From Paraescarpia echinospica (Eukaryota > Annelida > Polychaeta > Sabellida > Siboglinidae), in the NCBI GenBank assembly GCA_020002185.1, contig CM034541.1, forward strand, positions 32,983,852 through 33,047,851: a stretch of 64,000 nucleotides of DNA, in the 5' to 3' direction. Below, one piece after another: positions 11,591 through 23,412 of this stretch (its first letter is position 1; each line of letters begins with the position of its first letter). Under the pieces are notes generated by a model, which saw only the letters and a list, made by a program, of their open reading frames with translations, had not been told where the DNA came from and did no database searches. Made by a program: the position numbers and the translations under genes.

Positions 11591-12659
11591 AATCATGATA
11601 CGATTATTTGACCAATCTGTGACTATTGGTTAAGCCACTTGCGCCGCGTCATCGACATCGTGATGATGTCATCGGAGCCATATTGTGACTTATTCCACAT
11701 TACTGAAATTAAATCACTACAACACAACAGTCAAAGTAGTAGTTTAGAGTTGCTAGACTTTCACTTTGTTTAATTAATAGCCTATTACTATGATACTATG
11801 GGCCAAGCATGGTAGTCTTAGACTTAGGCTAGCCTTAGCCTAGGAAAGGGCTGGTTACTGCTTACTCTTGCCTTGGCAGTCTTGACTTGGGTTTGGCATG
11901 GCTTATCATTATGCCATTATTTATGGTTATGCTTTTATTTAGAATTAGAAATAATATAAATTTCATTATGCAATAATTTTAAATAATTGTTGTTACATAT
12001 TAAATCAACAATTGGTTAGAATTTTTGTTTACATCAAATACGTAAATTATCCGACTTAATTTGTTTTTAAAAATATTTCATGATAAACAGTCACTGCACA
12101 ACATTTTGTAAAATGTAATATAAACCATAATGCCTTGGACAGATGTAACATAATTCGTTTCATTGTGTGACAACTGACATAATGCATTATTATAGAATTT
12201 CACTCTGCTCTCTTGAGTAACAGTTGCAGGGATAAGAAAATTATTTCACAAGATTTGCATGCAGAATCAAAATAGTTATCAAAATATGGTACACGATGGC
12301 CTTTTTATTTCAGATATTCGCAATTACATGCAGTGACACTGATCTTACACTGATCTGTGTCTGACTGTGAAGGTACCGAGCCACAGAGTCGTCTGAATAT
12401 GACATTCATCACATGCCTGCATACATACACATCTTGCTGATTATATATCTGATATCTAGATTGAACGGTGTCCATTCAACACGACATGAACATTACTTAT
12501 AGACATCATGTTGATGAACACGTTTTTCTACAAGATACTGAAATATGAACCTAGCTGCACAGATCTTGCAGTCTACTGGCATTAAACTATGAGACAATCA
12601 ACTGCCAATATTACAAAAAGACTGTATTGTGAGCACACCAGACTTCATCTTCAGAAATT

Positions 12660-13330
12660 ATATAACTGTCTTCATAATTATGGACATTCCAGCCTTTTTT
12701 TTTATCAAAATGTATTGGTCAGTCATTAGCGTGCTAATATTAGCCAATATTAACTTATTAATTAAGTTACTGTTAATGTGAAATGACTGGTTAATGTATA
12801 TTTATTACTATAATTAATGTGGTTTACTGCTTTCATAAATGATACAAATATCTTCATAATCATGGACATTATGGCCTTTTACTGAAATGTGTCCGTTTGT
12901 CGAGATTGCGCACTAATTAGCCAATATTGACTAATTAAATCAATTATTAAATAATTTGTTAATGTATATTTATTACCATTATTAATGTGGTTATACACAT
13001 TGCATAATATGTATAAATATCTTCATAGTCATGGACATTATGGCCTTTTACTGATATGTTTTGGTCTGTCGAGGTTGTGCGCTAATTACCCAATATTGAC
13101 TAATTAATTAAATAATTATTATTTTTAAATTCATATTTATTACCATTATTAATGTGGTTATACACATTGCATATGTATAAAATCTTTATAATCATGGACA
13201 TTATGGCCTTTAAATGGAGCGTTTTGGTCTGTTGAGTTTTGCATGCTACATAACTAAAATTAACTAATTAATTGCATTAATTTGGTTATAATTAGTACTA
13301 AAAATATTAAATATTATAAATTTATTACTC
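12660..13330. repeat. Four-fold repeat of about 175 bp
   Basis: Diverged units marked by ATCATGGACATTATGGCC (starts near 12675, 12858, 13028, 13192), each followed by TTTGGTCTGTCGAG-like and ACTAATTAATTA blocks and by ATTTATTACCATTATTAATG. Located in the right half of the 10991-13582 element. Confidence 0.75.
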
Positions 13331-13589
13331 TTGTTTGAAAACCCTGAAGACAGTATTTAAATATCTGTATAAATAAAAAAGTTATTACATTTTAAAGCAA
13401 ATATTTACCTATAGAAAACACAAAAATGACGCTGTTTTTCCGTCTTAAAATCGCAATATCTTTTGATCTATTAAAGGTATCTTAATAAAGTAAACAGTTA
13501 TGTGATCCTTAACCTATTACCTTTAATTTAAGCCCATTCCCAATGTTTTAGCATGATATTTAATTTTTTTTTGAAGTGCCTACTCACGG

Positions 13590-15310
13590 CCAGAACGCCT
13601 GAATACGCCTGAATACAGGGGCACATTTAAACTGGTACCGCGAAACAGTGTCATCCAATAACGGCAATTAGCATATAATAATATTGAAGTTTCACTGGGA
13701 AGCGTCAAAAGTGAGAAATTATGGCGATTTCCGTGGCTAAACAGCGCCAACCACCACGCGGTTTTGTAGTCGAACGCAGCGACACACAATTTCCGGTCCC
13801 TCTTTTGCGCCACGCAGTGAATATTTTAATGGTGATTTTCAGCCAATGAGATTAAAGTTTAACATTTGCTGCGGGCATAAACATGGAAGCACCCAGGAAT
13901 TATTCCAAAACACGCGTCCGCAGGCGATTTCTACGATTAAATGCTAACTTTTGAGCGGTCTATTTTGTTGTAAAGAAGTATTAATGCGCCGCGCAACGAG
14001 GCGGGTGGTGTTTTTTAGTTTTGATGTAATTCTCGACATTGTCATTATGTCGAACTCCAGTAATTCGGACTTTGATGGGATTTTCGAATCGAGTTTATAA
14101 CGAACGCTGCCATCGAAGGGGAATGTTTTGCACAATGATTACGCATTTTAAATATAACACTAGCTTAAAAGTTAAGACGGGATGACGGCTATGATCACAA
14201 AGAACGCCATTTTGTATAAAATCTTGAAAATACATGCACTAAAAAACTGAAATTATTTCAGTTTTATTTACCATAGACATTTAATTAGTTTTCCATTCTG
14301 TAGCATAGTAATTTATTAACATTTCATACGCAGCATGTAACCGCTAATTATTAATGAAATTTTTTTTTTTTTTATTGTTGAAAATTATTTAAGTATTTTA
14401 TTTTGACGAACTTTAGCAATTCATATTTGGGTAACGAATTGACATATATGTCACATACTTGGCTAGTTACACCAGGAATTAGTTCTTCACATGTAGTGAC
14501 AATTTTATTTGAATCGGATCAAAAATTATTTATTTATTTGCATTCATGCAACCCGAGTATATCACATGATTCACTCACAGCACATTCTCTTGATTTAATA
14601 GGATTCAATAACAGGCACATATTTGCATTAATCTGGCCTTGAGAGGGATATGTTAATATATATTTAGAATCCAAAATCATAAAGAATGGTGGCAAACTCT
14701 GAAATATGTCACTCTGCAATCAGGCTTTTTCATGTTGAAATGCAATGTGAGAATACTTTAAATAATATGTGCAGTCATTTTAATACAAACAGTGTGTTCA
14801 CTTGATTAAATAGTCGAAAAAATACTGTTGTCACAAAACCAATTACCGGGCCAGCTTTCGAAGTTCAGTGAATTTGTCAGTCACATGGTTTTTTATTTGC
14901 AGAGCAAGGAAAGTCAAAAAGATCAATACAAAAACACCTGCACGGTTATATGGTGCATTCACAGGTACACTCCAATTGTGAGAATCACCTGAATTTATTC
15001 TATGGTAATAATTAGATATGTTAATAGTTTTCTGATAAATGATTTTATCAAAGCTACATACAAAAAAATAAAGGAGCCAGCATGTTGTAGTGGATACTAT
15101 ACAGCATTCAGGTTTGCTTTCTTATGAAATTAATTTGAAATCGGACAAACAAAAACCTGAGTTGAGGATGTACTTTTAGACCACTGCAGCCTTATTTTAA
15201 ATAATGACAAACAATGGATATATGTATATCACAATGGCAGATACTCACATATACTCATGTCCCCAAAACAGTAGTAGTTCTACTTGGAGAACTAGAAAGT
15301 GGCAGCATGA
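13590..15310. other. No gene confirmed
   Basis: From 13600 to 14130 the DNA is relatively CpG-rich with open frames on the minus strand (13580-13813, 13944-14135), without recognisable motifs or clear splice sites. It could be a promoter-type segment, but this is speculative. 14150-15300 is AT-rich spacer. Confidence 0.35.
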
Positions 15311-17284
15311 TAAGGCTGCCTGGTACTCATCCTCCTTCTAGGTAGGTACACAAACCACAAGAAGCACAGCTGGCTGGTTTCCACTGGTAAGGCTGCCTGG
15401 TACTCATCCTCCTTCTAGGTAGGTACAAAAACCACAAGAAGCACAGCTGGCTGGTTTTCACTGGTAAAGCTGCCTGGTACTCATCCTCTTTCTAGGTAGG
15501 TACAAAATCCACAAGAAGCACAGCTGGCTGGTTTCCACTGGTAAGGCTGCCTGGTACTCATCCTCCTTCTAGGTAGATACACAAACCACAAGAAGCACAG
15601 CTGGCTGGTTTCCACTGGTAAGGCTGCCTGGTACTCATCCTCCTTCTAGGTAGGTACACAAACCACAAGAAGCACAGCTGGCTGGTTTCCACTGGTAAGG
15701 CTGCCTGGTACTCATCCTCCTTCTAGGTAGGTACAAAAACCACAAGAAGCACAGCTGGCTGATTTCCACTGGTAAAGCTGCCTGGTACTCATCCTCCTTC
15801 TAGGTAGGTACAAAATCCACAAGATGCACAGCTGGCTGGTTTCCACTGGTAAGGCTGCCTGGTACTCATCCTCCTAGGTAGGTACAAAAACCACAAGAAG
15901 CACAGCTGGCTGGTTTCCACTGGTAAGGCTGCCTGGTACTCATCCTCCTTCTAGGTAGGTACACAAACCACAAGAAGCACAGCTGGCTGGTTTCCACTGG
16001 TAAGGCTGCCTGGTACTCATCCTCCTAGGTAGGTACAAGAAGCACAGCTGGCTGGTTTCCACTGGTAAGGCTGCCTGGTACTCATCCTCCTTCTAGGTAG
16101 GTACACAAACCACAAGAAGCACAGCTGGCTGGTTTCCACTGGTAAGGCTGCCTGGTACTCATCCTCCTTCTAGGTAGGTAGGTACTCATCCTCCTTCTAG
16201 GTAGGTACAAACCACAAGAAGCACAGCTGGCTGGTTTCCACTGGTAAGGCTGCCTGGTACTCATCCTCCTAGGTAGGTACAAAACCACAAGAAGCACAAC
16301 TGGCTGGTTTCCACTGGTAAGGCTGCCTGGTACTCATCCTCCTAGGTATGTACAAGAAGCACAGCTGGCTGGTTTCCACTGGTAAGGCTGCCTGGTACTC
16401 ATCCTCCTTCTAGGTAGGTACACAAACCACAAGAAGCACAGCTGGCTGGTTTCCACTGGTAAGGCTGCCTGGTACTCATCCTCCTTCTAGGTAGGTACAA
16501 AAACCACAAGAAGCACAGCTGGCTGGTTTCCACTGGTAAGGCTGCCTGGTACTCATCCTCCTTCTAGGTAGGTACACAAACCACAAGAGGCACAACTGGC
16601 TGGTTTCCACTGGTAAGGCTTTCTGGTACTCATCCTCCTAGGTAGGTACACAAACCATAAGAAGCACAGCTGGCTGGTTTCCACTGGTAAGGCTGCCTGG
16701 TACTCATCCTCCTTCTAGGTAGGTACAAAAACCACAATAAGCACAGCTGGCTGGTACTCATCCTCCTTCTAGGTAGGTACAAAAACCACAAGAAGCACAG
16801 CTGGCTGGTTTCCACTGGTAAGGCTGCCTGGTACTCATCCTCCTTCTAGGTAGGTACACAAACCACAATAAGCACAACTGGCTGGTTTCCACTGGTAAGG
16901 CTTTCTGGTACTCATCCTCCTAGGTATGTACACAAACCACAAGAAGCACAACTGGCTGGTTTCCACTGGTAAGGCTGCCTGGTACTCATCCTCCTAGGTA
17001 TGTACACAAACCACAAGAAGCACAGCTGGCTGGTTTCCACTGGTAAGGCTGCCTGGTACTCATCCTCCTTCTAGGTAGGTACACAAACCACAAGAAGCAC
17101 AGCTGGCTGGTTTCCACTGGTAAGGCTGCCTGGTACTCATCCTCCTTCTAGGTAGGTACACAAACCACAAGAAGCACAGCTGGCTGGTTTCCACTGGTAA
17201 GGCTTTCTGGTACTCATCCTCCTAGGTAGGTACACAAACCACAAGAAGCACAGCTGGCTGGTTTCTACTGGTAAGGCTGCCTGG
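15311..17284. repeat. 77-bp satellite array, about 26 units
   Basis: Tandem units starting AAGGCTGCCTGGTACTCATC, then CTCCTTCTAGGTAGGTAC, a variable ACAAACC/AAAAACC stretch, AGAAGCACAGCTGGCTGG and TTTCCACTGGT. Some units lack five bases (TCCTCCTAGG instead of TCCTCCTTCTAGG) and several carry larger internal deletions (for example near 16040, 16170 and 16750). Variants are interspersed, as expected from unequal exchange. No unique spacers are present and the open frames here are satellite read-through. Confidence 0.95.
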
Positions 17285-17429
17285 TGCTTTGAAGTTGAAT
17301 GTCATTGAAGGGGAAAGAAGAAACCAACTCCCTCACATTCCCTAGATCTGGATAATTAATGCATCTACATGCCCTTTAGAGTACTCAGAATTAAGGGGTA
17401 GTCTACTGGTACTGATCTAGCAGCCACCC

Positions 17430-17690
17430 ATAACCCCAAATGAGGCTCAACGAAAACCTCCATCTGCACCCCATTGAGACTCAACAAAAATCTCCAACTG
17501 CCCCCTTGAGACTTACGAAAAACCTCCAACTTCTCTCACCTGAGCGAGGGCTCAATAAAACATTTTAACTACACCCTCCCAGCTTCACAAAAAACCTTCA
17601 ACTGCACCCACCTAAGGCTAAACAAAAACCTCCAACTAGATACACCCTTGAGGCTCAACGAAAACCTTCAACCACACCCACCCTTTAAAT
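17430..17690. repeat. Degenerate repeat of about 44 bp
   Basis: Six or so diverged units of GAGGCTCAACGAAAACCTCC followed by AACTGCACCC. A related single stretch occurs at 59560-59640, so the unit is dispersed. Confidence 0.65.
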
Positions 17691-18844
17691 CCAATCTAGG
17701 CAGCATTTTAACAGTTAATTAACATTTAATTAAACTAAAAAAATTAAGAACAATCTTGTTATAACTGTCAACTGAAATTGAATGCCCTGAGTTGTTGAAA
17801 ACACCACCTTTTACAGAGTCTATCAGTAAACCAATCAATATGCATAACTTATTCCAGAATCAGGAAAATTATACTTACAGTTACAAGTAATATGTTGGTT
17901 AAGCACTTAACTGAAACATCTTTCAACATCTATAATTGAAACATAATAATGTATAAACTTATGTTATACTTATACACACTTACAAGTCACTCTGCTTTCA
18001 AAGTAAAACAGCATATCAACCGATAACTTAACTAAACACATACCAAGAATGAACAAAGAATTCTGACATTAACATAATTATTATCAACCAGTCTTAACTG
18101 AAATACCTGAAAATGGTTGGATACATTGTTCCGTGGTAGTAACTTTGTAATTGCTGCCACTTCACCACCTGAACAAAGGCACGCATGTCAGATCAATGAT
18201 GTATTTATTCTCGTCTGTAGAGAATGAACAATGAATTCAAATTATCTAAGTACTGATTGTCTAAGTACCCTCATCATTTTAAACAAACAATGAGTACGTA
18301 CAAGCATGTTTTATATACTGTTTATGTAACGATGCTGTGTGTTTTCTAACATTTGGAAAATATTATTATCACGACTATCAACTACCAAGGAATCATTATA
18401 AAAATACACCAGGGACAACTATATGCATTAATTACCTTCAGTTCATACATAGATGTGTTTAATCAAACTGTAGAGCATCTGACTATGATTGAGCTTGAGT
18501 ACGTGGTTATGTTACCGTTTTCCTCCTCGATGGTTTACAACTCGGGCACCAAATTTTCAGGGATTAATCTGACTGCTCGAAAGAAAATTAACACCTTTAT
18601 TTTTTTGGAATTTTCCACATGTCAAGGGTTCTCACCTTTTATAGGATAAATAAATTGTTTGCCACTAAAAATATAACTAGTAGCAATAATCAACAAACGT
18701 GCATGCAGTGAACCCAGCTAAAGTTTGCATCATTTAATTATGTAACAAAACAAACATCAAAGAAAGTAATCTTCTACATCTGTGTGTACATCAGAATAGT
18801 TTCCGCTACCTGTTGCCTTTTGATGAATCTCATATTAGGAGTAC
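17691..18844. other. No gene seen
   Basis: AT-rich spacer. The open frame at 18353-18649 (plus) has no recognisable motif. Confidence 0.4.
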
Positions 18845-19190
18845 AGTGGTGAGTGGTACAGTGGCCAGAGCGATGTTCTCTCAAACGAGAGAACCCGGGT
18901 TCGAATCCTGTGCTGCCGTGTTGAACTTTGGACAAGTCAATTCACTCTACGTTGCTCCAGTTCACTCACCTGTATGAATGAGTACCTGCCTATAGACTGT
19001 AGTGGATATATGTGTATGAATGGTCATCGCACATTAATTACAGCGTGGCTGAATGTTTCCCAGAGAAGGCGAGATGGTGTTCGATTGAACAGGTCTGCCA
19101 GGGAGTAAAGTGTAAAGCTCTTTGAGCACTCCAAAGGACTGGATACTGTGCTATATATATAAGAACTTACCTTTACTTTTTTACTTTATT
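18845..19190 (+). mobile_element. tRNA-derived SINE, near full length
   Basis: Tripartite SINE. The head is tRNA-like, with GTGGTACAGTGGCCAGAGCG as A-box region, an anticodon-type hairpin GTTCTC...GAGAAC and a perfect B box GGTTCGAATCC (18899-18909). The body includes GGACAAGTCAATTCACTCTA and CGTTGCTCCAGTTCACTCAC, a block of the kind found in several animal SINE families (recognised, not searched). The tail AGCTCTTTGAGCA ... GCTATATATATAAGAA is LINE-like and resembles the 3' end of the LINE at 58.9 kb. A second, truncated copy lies at 61181-61297 on the minus strand. Confidence 0.8.
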
Positions 19191-20424
19191 AGCTAGGTCA
19201 TTAGTCAGATATACTTATATGTGTCATATTTAATTACGCTGCACAGAAACTCACTGAACCAGTATATATGTGTGCATGTGATGGGAGTAGCGCCATCTAA
19301 AGGATAGGCATTTTTGCTAACTACCACGGTAGTACCAATAATCTTAAATGGTACTTACTTTTTTGCAAATAGTCAACATTATATAATAAATATTATCCAT
19401 GAGCACTATCCAAATCGGGAACAAAATTACATAACCGCTTCATAGATAATATAAACATATCAAGCTCTCAGTAAATTGGAAATTACTTTCGCAGAAAAAT
19501 CAATTAAAATCTGCCAATCACACCATGTGATCTGTATGCTGTAAATACATTGAACTGTTGGCCTGTCTAGCACGGATTCTGTCAGAGTCATGCAAGTCAT
19601 TGTGTGTTCCAGCAAATGTTGCGGTGTGACTCTTAGGTACACAATCTCCTGAGTACACATCAACCAGCAACGTGAAATTAGTCACATATTAAACTGCTTA
19701 TTACAGAGTCCTTTGTGTCCTGTAGAGTCAGTGAGACTCGAGACTTGACGTTGCATGGCCCGGGTCACAGGGGGTGAAATGTATTGACATTAATTTCCAG
19801 GCACAATGCGTGCAAGACTTAGAAAATGCTCGATCTGTGTATCAAGTGTTTAGTGGGCAACTTTTAGTGGAACTATGGCACTGATTCTAATCAACAATAA
19901 TGGTAAATACTACGTACGGGCAAATCCATATATATATATATATAGAGTAACATTCACTGATTTCTCATTAATACTTATTATTACATGCAGTGCTCATATA
20001 TGGGGCAGGTTTGATGAACCATATGTACTGTATGAAGGAACTTATGTTGACGTTTGATGAAGATTATGCAATTCAGAATAATCATAGAAAATACGAACAG
20101 TACCACACAAAAATGTAGGCAATTACAATGACTTTAGTGATTGGTAACCAACCTTCTTACAAAGGTTCAATGTTGTATGATATGACATGGTGCACTTGAC
20201 ACAGGATCCATGTGCCACATTGAACTATTATAAAGTGTCAATTGTTCAACTTCAATACAACATAATTACTATCTAGCAGGATCGCAGACAAGTGCATTTG
20301 ATCAAGTACAATTCCCCATACTGCACAGTACAAGTACATTAGGTCAAGACAAGTACAAGTACATTGAAATAAATTGATCAAATACAAGTACTTTGAAACA
20401 AACTTATCAAGTACACGCGCATTA
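19191..20424. other. Spacer with CAAGTACA-rich stretch
   Basis: No gene seen. A TA dinucleotide run is at about 19929-19945. Between 20285 and 20410 the motif CAAGTACAAGTACATT recurs irregularly. Confidence 0.5.
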
Positions 20425-20635
20425 CATTTTACACTCCAAACAACTGATTTACCCATAAACTGTGAGAATCTTGACATGTGGGGTATTTTAACAAAATAGA
20501 GGTGTTATGTCTAATCCTTGGAGTCGTAGATTAATCTCTGTAAGTTTGGCACCTGAAGTGCAAGTCATCTACGAGGAAAATGTTCACATTCCCACATACA
20601 TGTAATGTGATATGTAAGCTTGATTATAGTTAGGT
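20425..20635 (+). repeat. Diverged direct repeat, copy 1
   Basis: Shares with 22022-22210, in the same order and orientation, CATTTTACA..CC.AACAA, AATCTTGACAT, TTGGGGTATTTT / TGGGGTATTTT, TCGTAGATTAATCTCTG and AAGCTTGAT. Non-coding; the type is unknown. Confidence 0.65.
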
Positions 20636-22021
20636 GACTATATCAAGTACAAGTCCAAGTACTTTTCAGTCATAATGATCAACAACATTCTATAATATGA
20701 GGTAACAGTGTGCCAATTATTAACTATTTTGAAAATATACATTCGGAATGCATTCGGAAAAGTGTTCTTTTAGAGCATCTTTTTGCAGTCGGAACAGTGA
20801 ACCGAATTACATCTGTATCCACTGCTGTGCGAGCTGCATTTTTGAAATGAGTGATAAACTGGAGTGCTATTTATACTGCAACAACAACCATAAAACACAC
20901 TATTTGTAGAATGGCGGATTAAATGCACCGAGATATCTTAAAATAAGATGGGTGTGGATTGTACAACATTTTACATTGGATTTGTGAATATCAGCTGTCA
21001 CTTAAACTTCCACACTGTCACTGAAATATCACTGACATCACTAACTATAGTTACTGATATTCTGATTGAATATATAGTAGTACTTAATAATAGTTGCGAT
21101 AAAGTAACTAAATCAATGTTTTGATGCTACAAGGATCAATTAGACGCGTAAATAAATTGGAAAAACCATACACAAACGCCGGGTTCTGCAGTAGGCAAAA
21201 TGACACGCCAGTTTACTCACGCATTGAGACGACCACGTGCCAGTTCAAAATTGTATGTGCCGCTGGTGCAAGACGCATTTCAAGGAATATCCAACCATGA
21301 TGCCAGCCTCGTTTTCAATTTGAATGTATGTGTATATAGAATTTCTGATCAACTAGTGGCAACAGGTGCACACCCTCCCCCTGAGTCTGCCAGCCAAAAA
21401 ACTTGAACCTGTACCCACATGAGATATTTCCATTGAGTAGAACTCTTCTCTCAAGCAGAATTCTTTTGCCTCGATGGGGGTGCGTATGCACCCATCGCAT
21501 TCCCAGCCTACATTATTACTCCCATGTGTGCTTAAATAGTTGTACATAAATTTTTTGTTTTGTATTGTAATTATATGTTGTGTAGTATTTCTCAAAGTTG
21601 CAAACCTAGCTACGTATCCAGGCGTTTTTTTTACGTTACAGTGACCATCACCTAACATTCGGGGTGCCTTGGTAGATGACAGTCATGGTAGTAATATTTA
21701 GAAAACACACGGCATCATTACATAAACAGAACTGAATGCGTTCGCAGATGTTCACTCAAAATGACGAAGGTCGGAGAGAATGCAAAGTTCACATTTATCG
21801 ATAGGTCCTAGTCGTGATAGCTAGTGTACAATTGTAAAAAATAGGTATTTGATTTACTATGCTATTGGCATGAGGGTAGGCATAAGCGTTATTGTGTCAG
21901 CTAGTGTCTGTTTCATGTTGCCAAGCCCATAACGCATGGGCCGTTTTCCCAATGTATTTGCCGCATGTGCATCAACGCATGGTTTCTGTGATTGCAAGGT
22001 TACATTTTACGTATTACACAC
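20636..22021. other. No gene seen
   Basis: Spacer between the two direct-repeat copies. The open frames near 21200-21658 show no recognisable protein. Confidence 0.4.
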
Positions 22022-22210
22022 AAATTTTACATTCCGAACAAATGATATACTTCATAAAAGGTGAATCTTGACATATTTGGGGTATTTTGAAAAAATACAG
22101 GTTTTACATCCTACCTGATCATGTGGTCGTAGATTAATCTCTGAACAGTTGTTGCTCGAGGTATAATTATAAACTATCTAAGAGGTACATACAGAAGCTT
22201 GATATCAGTT
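22022..22210 (+). repeat. Diverged direct repeat, copy 2
   Basis: Partner of 20425-20635; the longest exact shared block is TCGTAGATTAATCTCTG. Confidence 0.65.
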
Positions 22211-23400
22211 GTCGAGTATCAATAAAATGGCAACAAAACAAGTTGTTTAGTAAAATATGAAAAAGATACAACTACAAGAAACTTTAGGAAGTATGCTATG
22301 TAGCTTTGTAGGCCTACTGCTACAGCATTCCTATAAAATAGAATACCGGTACTCGCCTCTTGTCAGCTATTTACAATTGTGTATTAAACTGTGATAGCTG
22401 GCACACTAGTACAGAGCAGTACTAGGACAGAAATCCGAAAGTCTGTACTGTTCAATTGTTCAGACACGATTGTCACGAAGGTAATCCGTCACGACTAGCA
22501 AGTGCAGTGGCTGTAGTGTAGTGTAGGCAGTATGGCAGTGCTCAGTGCGGAGCAATCGTAGTTATTATTGCAATATCTAACACTAACAGCTTAAATTGAC
22601 ACCTACTACCTAGCTGATAAACATAATCATGTACATAAATTGTAGGCAACGAAAAACCATAGTTTAATATCATCAGATGCAGACCATATGCGTGCATCTT
22701 AACTATTACTGTTTAATAGCACTAGCCGGAAACGTGGTCGTGAGGCAACAGTACGTGTAAACACTTAAAACAGTCACAGATATTTCTTGTTGACAAGTTT
22801 TCAAGAAAACTTTTCAAACTTCAGAGATACAACCACGTTTGTCCACGACTAAAACTGAAAATAGTATGCACATTACCTTGAGATCATATCCTACTGGATT
22901 TGTCTATCAGTACAATTTTGTATTTCAACGTTGTCCATTCTAATACAACGCCAATAACGAAAACTTCTTGCGATCGAACAGTGTCCGCTGCCTGTCGTAA
23001 AATCAAGTTTTAGGCATCCTCCCAGATGGCGCTGTGACGCCTTCACTCCTGCCACCTGTTGACCATTTGTCGTGTTAAATCGGCGAAGCATCTCAGCAGA
23101 CGTGTCGGTTTTCAACAACCACTGGAAAGAGAAAAAATAACTTTGTGTCTTCTTCATCTATTTGATGATCACCTTCAGATGGTTGAAGAATTTTTTTTGG
23201 GGGGGCAACAGGAAAGTGAGAAGAACAGAACAGAAGTGGATTTATTTATCTAGACTGTTCATTCAATAATAGTAAACTAAAAAGTAACATAAAATAACAT
23301 ACATCGTCAGTGAAAAAACCAGGATAGATAATTTTATTATAAGATGTATATTAATAGAATGTGGTAAAGTAAACAGGTAAAAGTATGTTATGTTGTTTGG
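22211..23400. other. No gene seen
   Basis: Spacer. The short open frame 22891-23157 (minus) is not supported by splice sites or motifs. Confidence 0.4.
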
Positions 23401-23412
23401 GTGTGGGTGACA

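Larger units (their letters stand above)
10991..13582. mobile_element. 2.6-kb inverted-repeat element, non-coding
   Basis: Begins TAGGCACTTCAAA (10991-11003) and ends with its exact reverse complement TTTGAAGTGCCTA (13570-13582). Both sides are flanked by the direct repeat CTCACGG (10984-10990 and 13583-13589), as expected for a target-site duplication. A shift by one base gives 8 bp (ACTCACGG), which would suit a hAT-like element. The interior has a CpG-rich left end (to about 11160), two diverged 100-bp blocks (11297 and 11496) and a four-fold AT-rich repeat (12660-13330). No transposase is visible, so it would be non-autonomous. The superfamily is uncertain. Confidence 0.6.

Noticed and set aside
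15311..17284. CRISPR-like array
   Set aside because: Units are contiguous with no unique spacers and the genome is animal. The same applies to the other tandem arrays.
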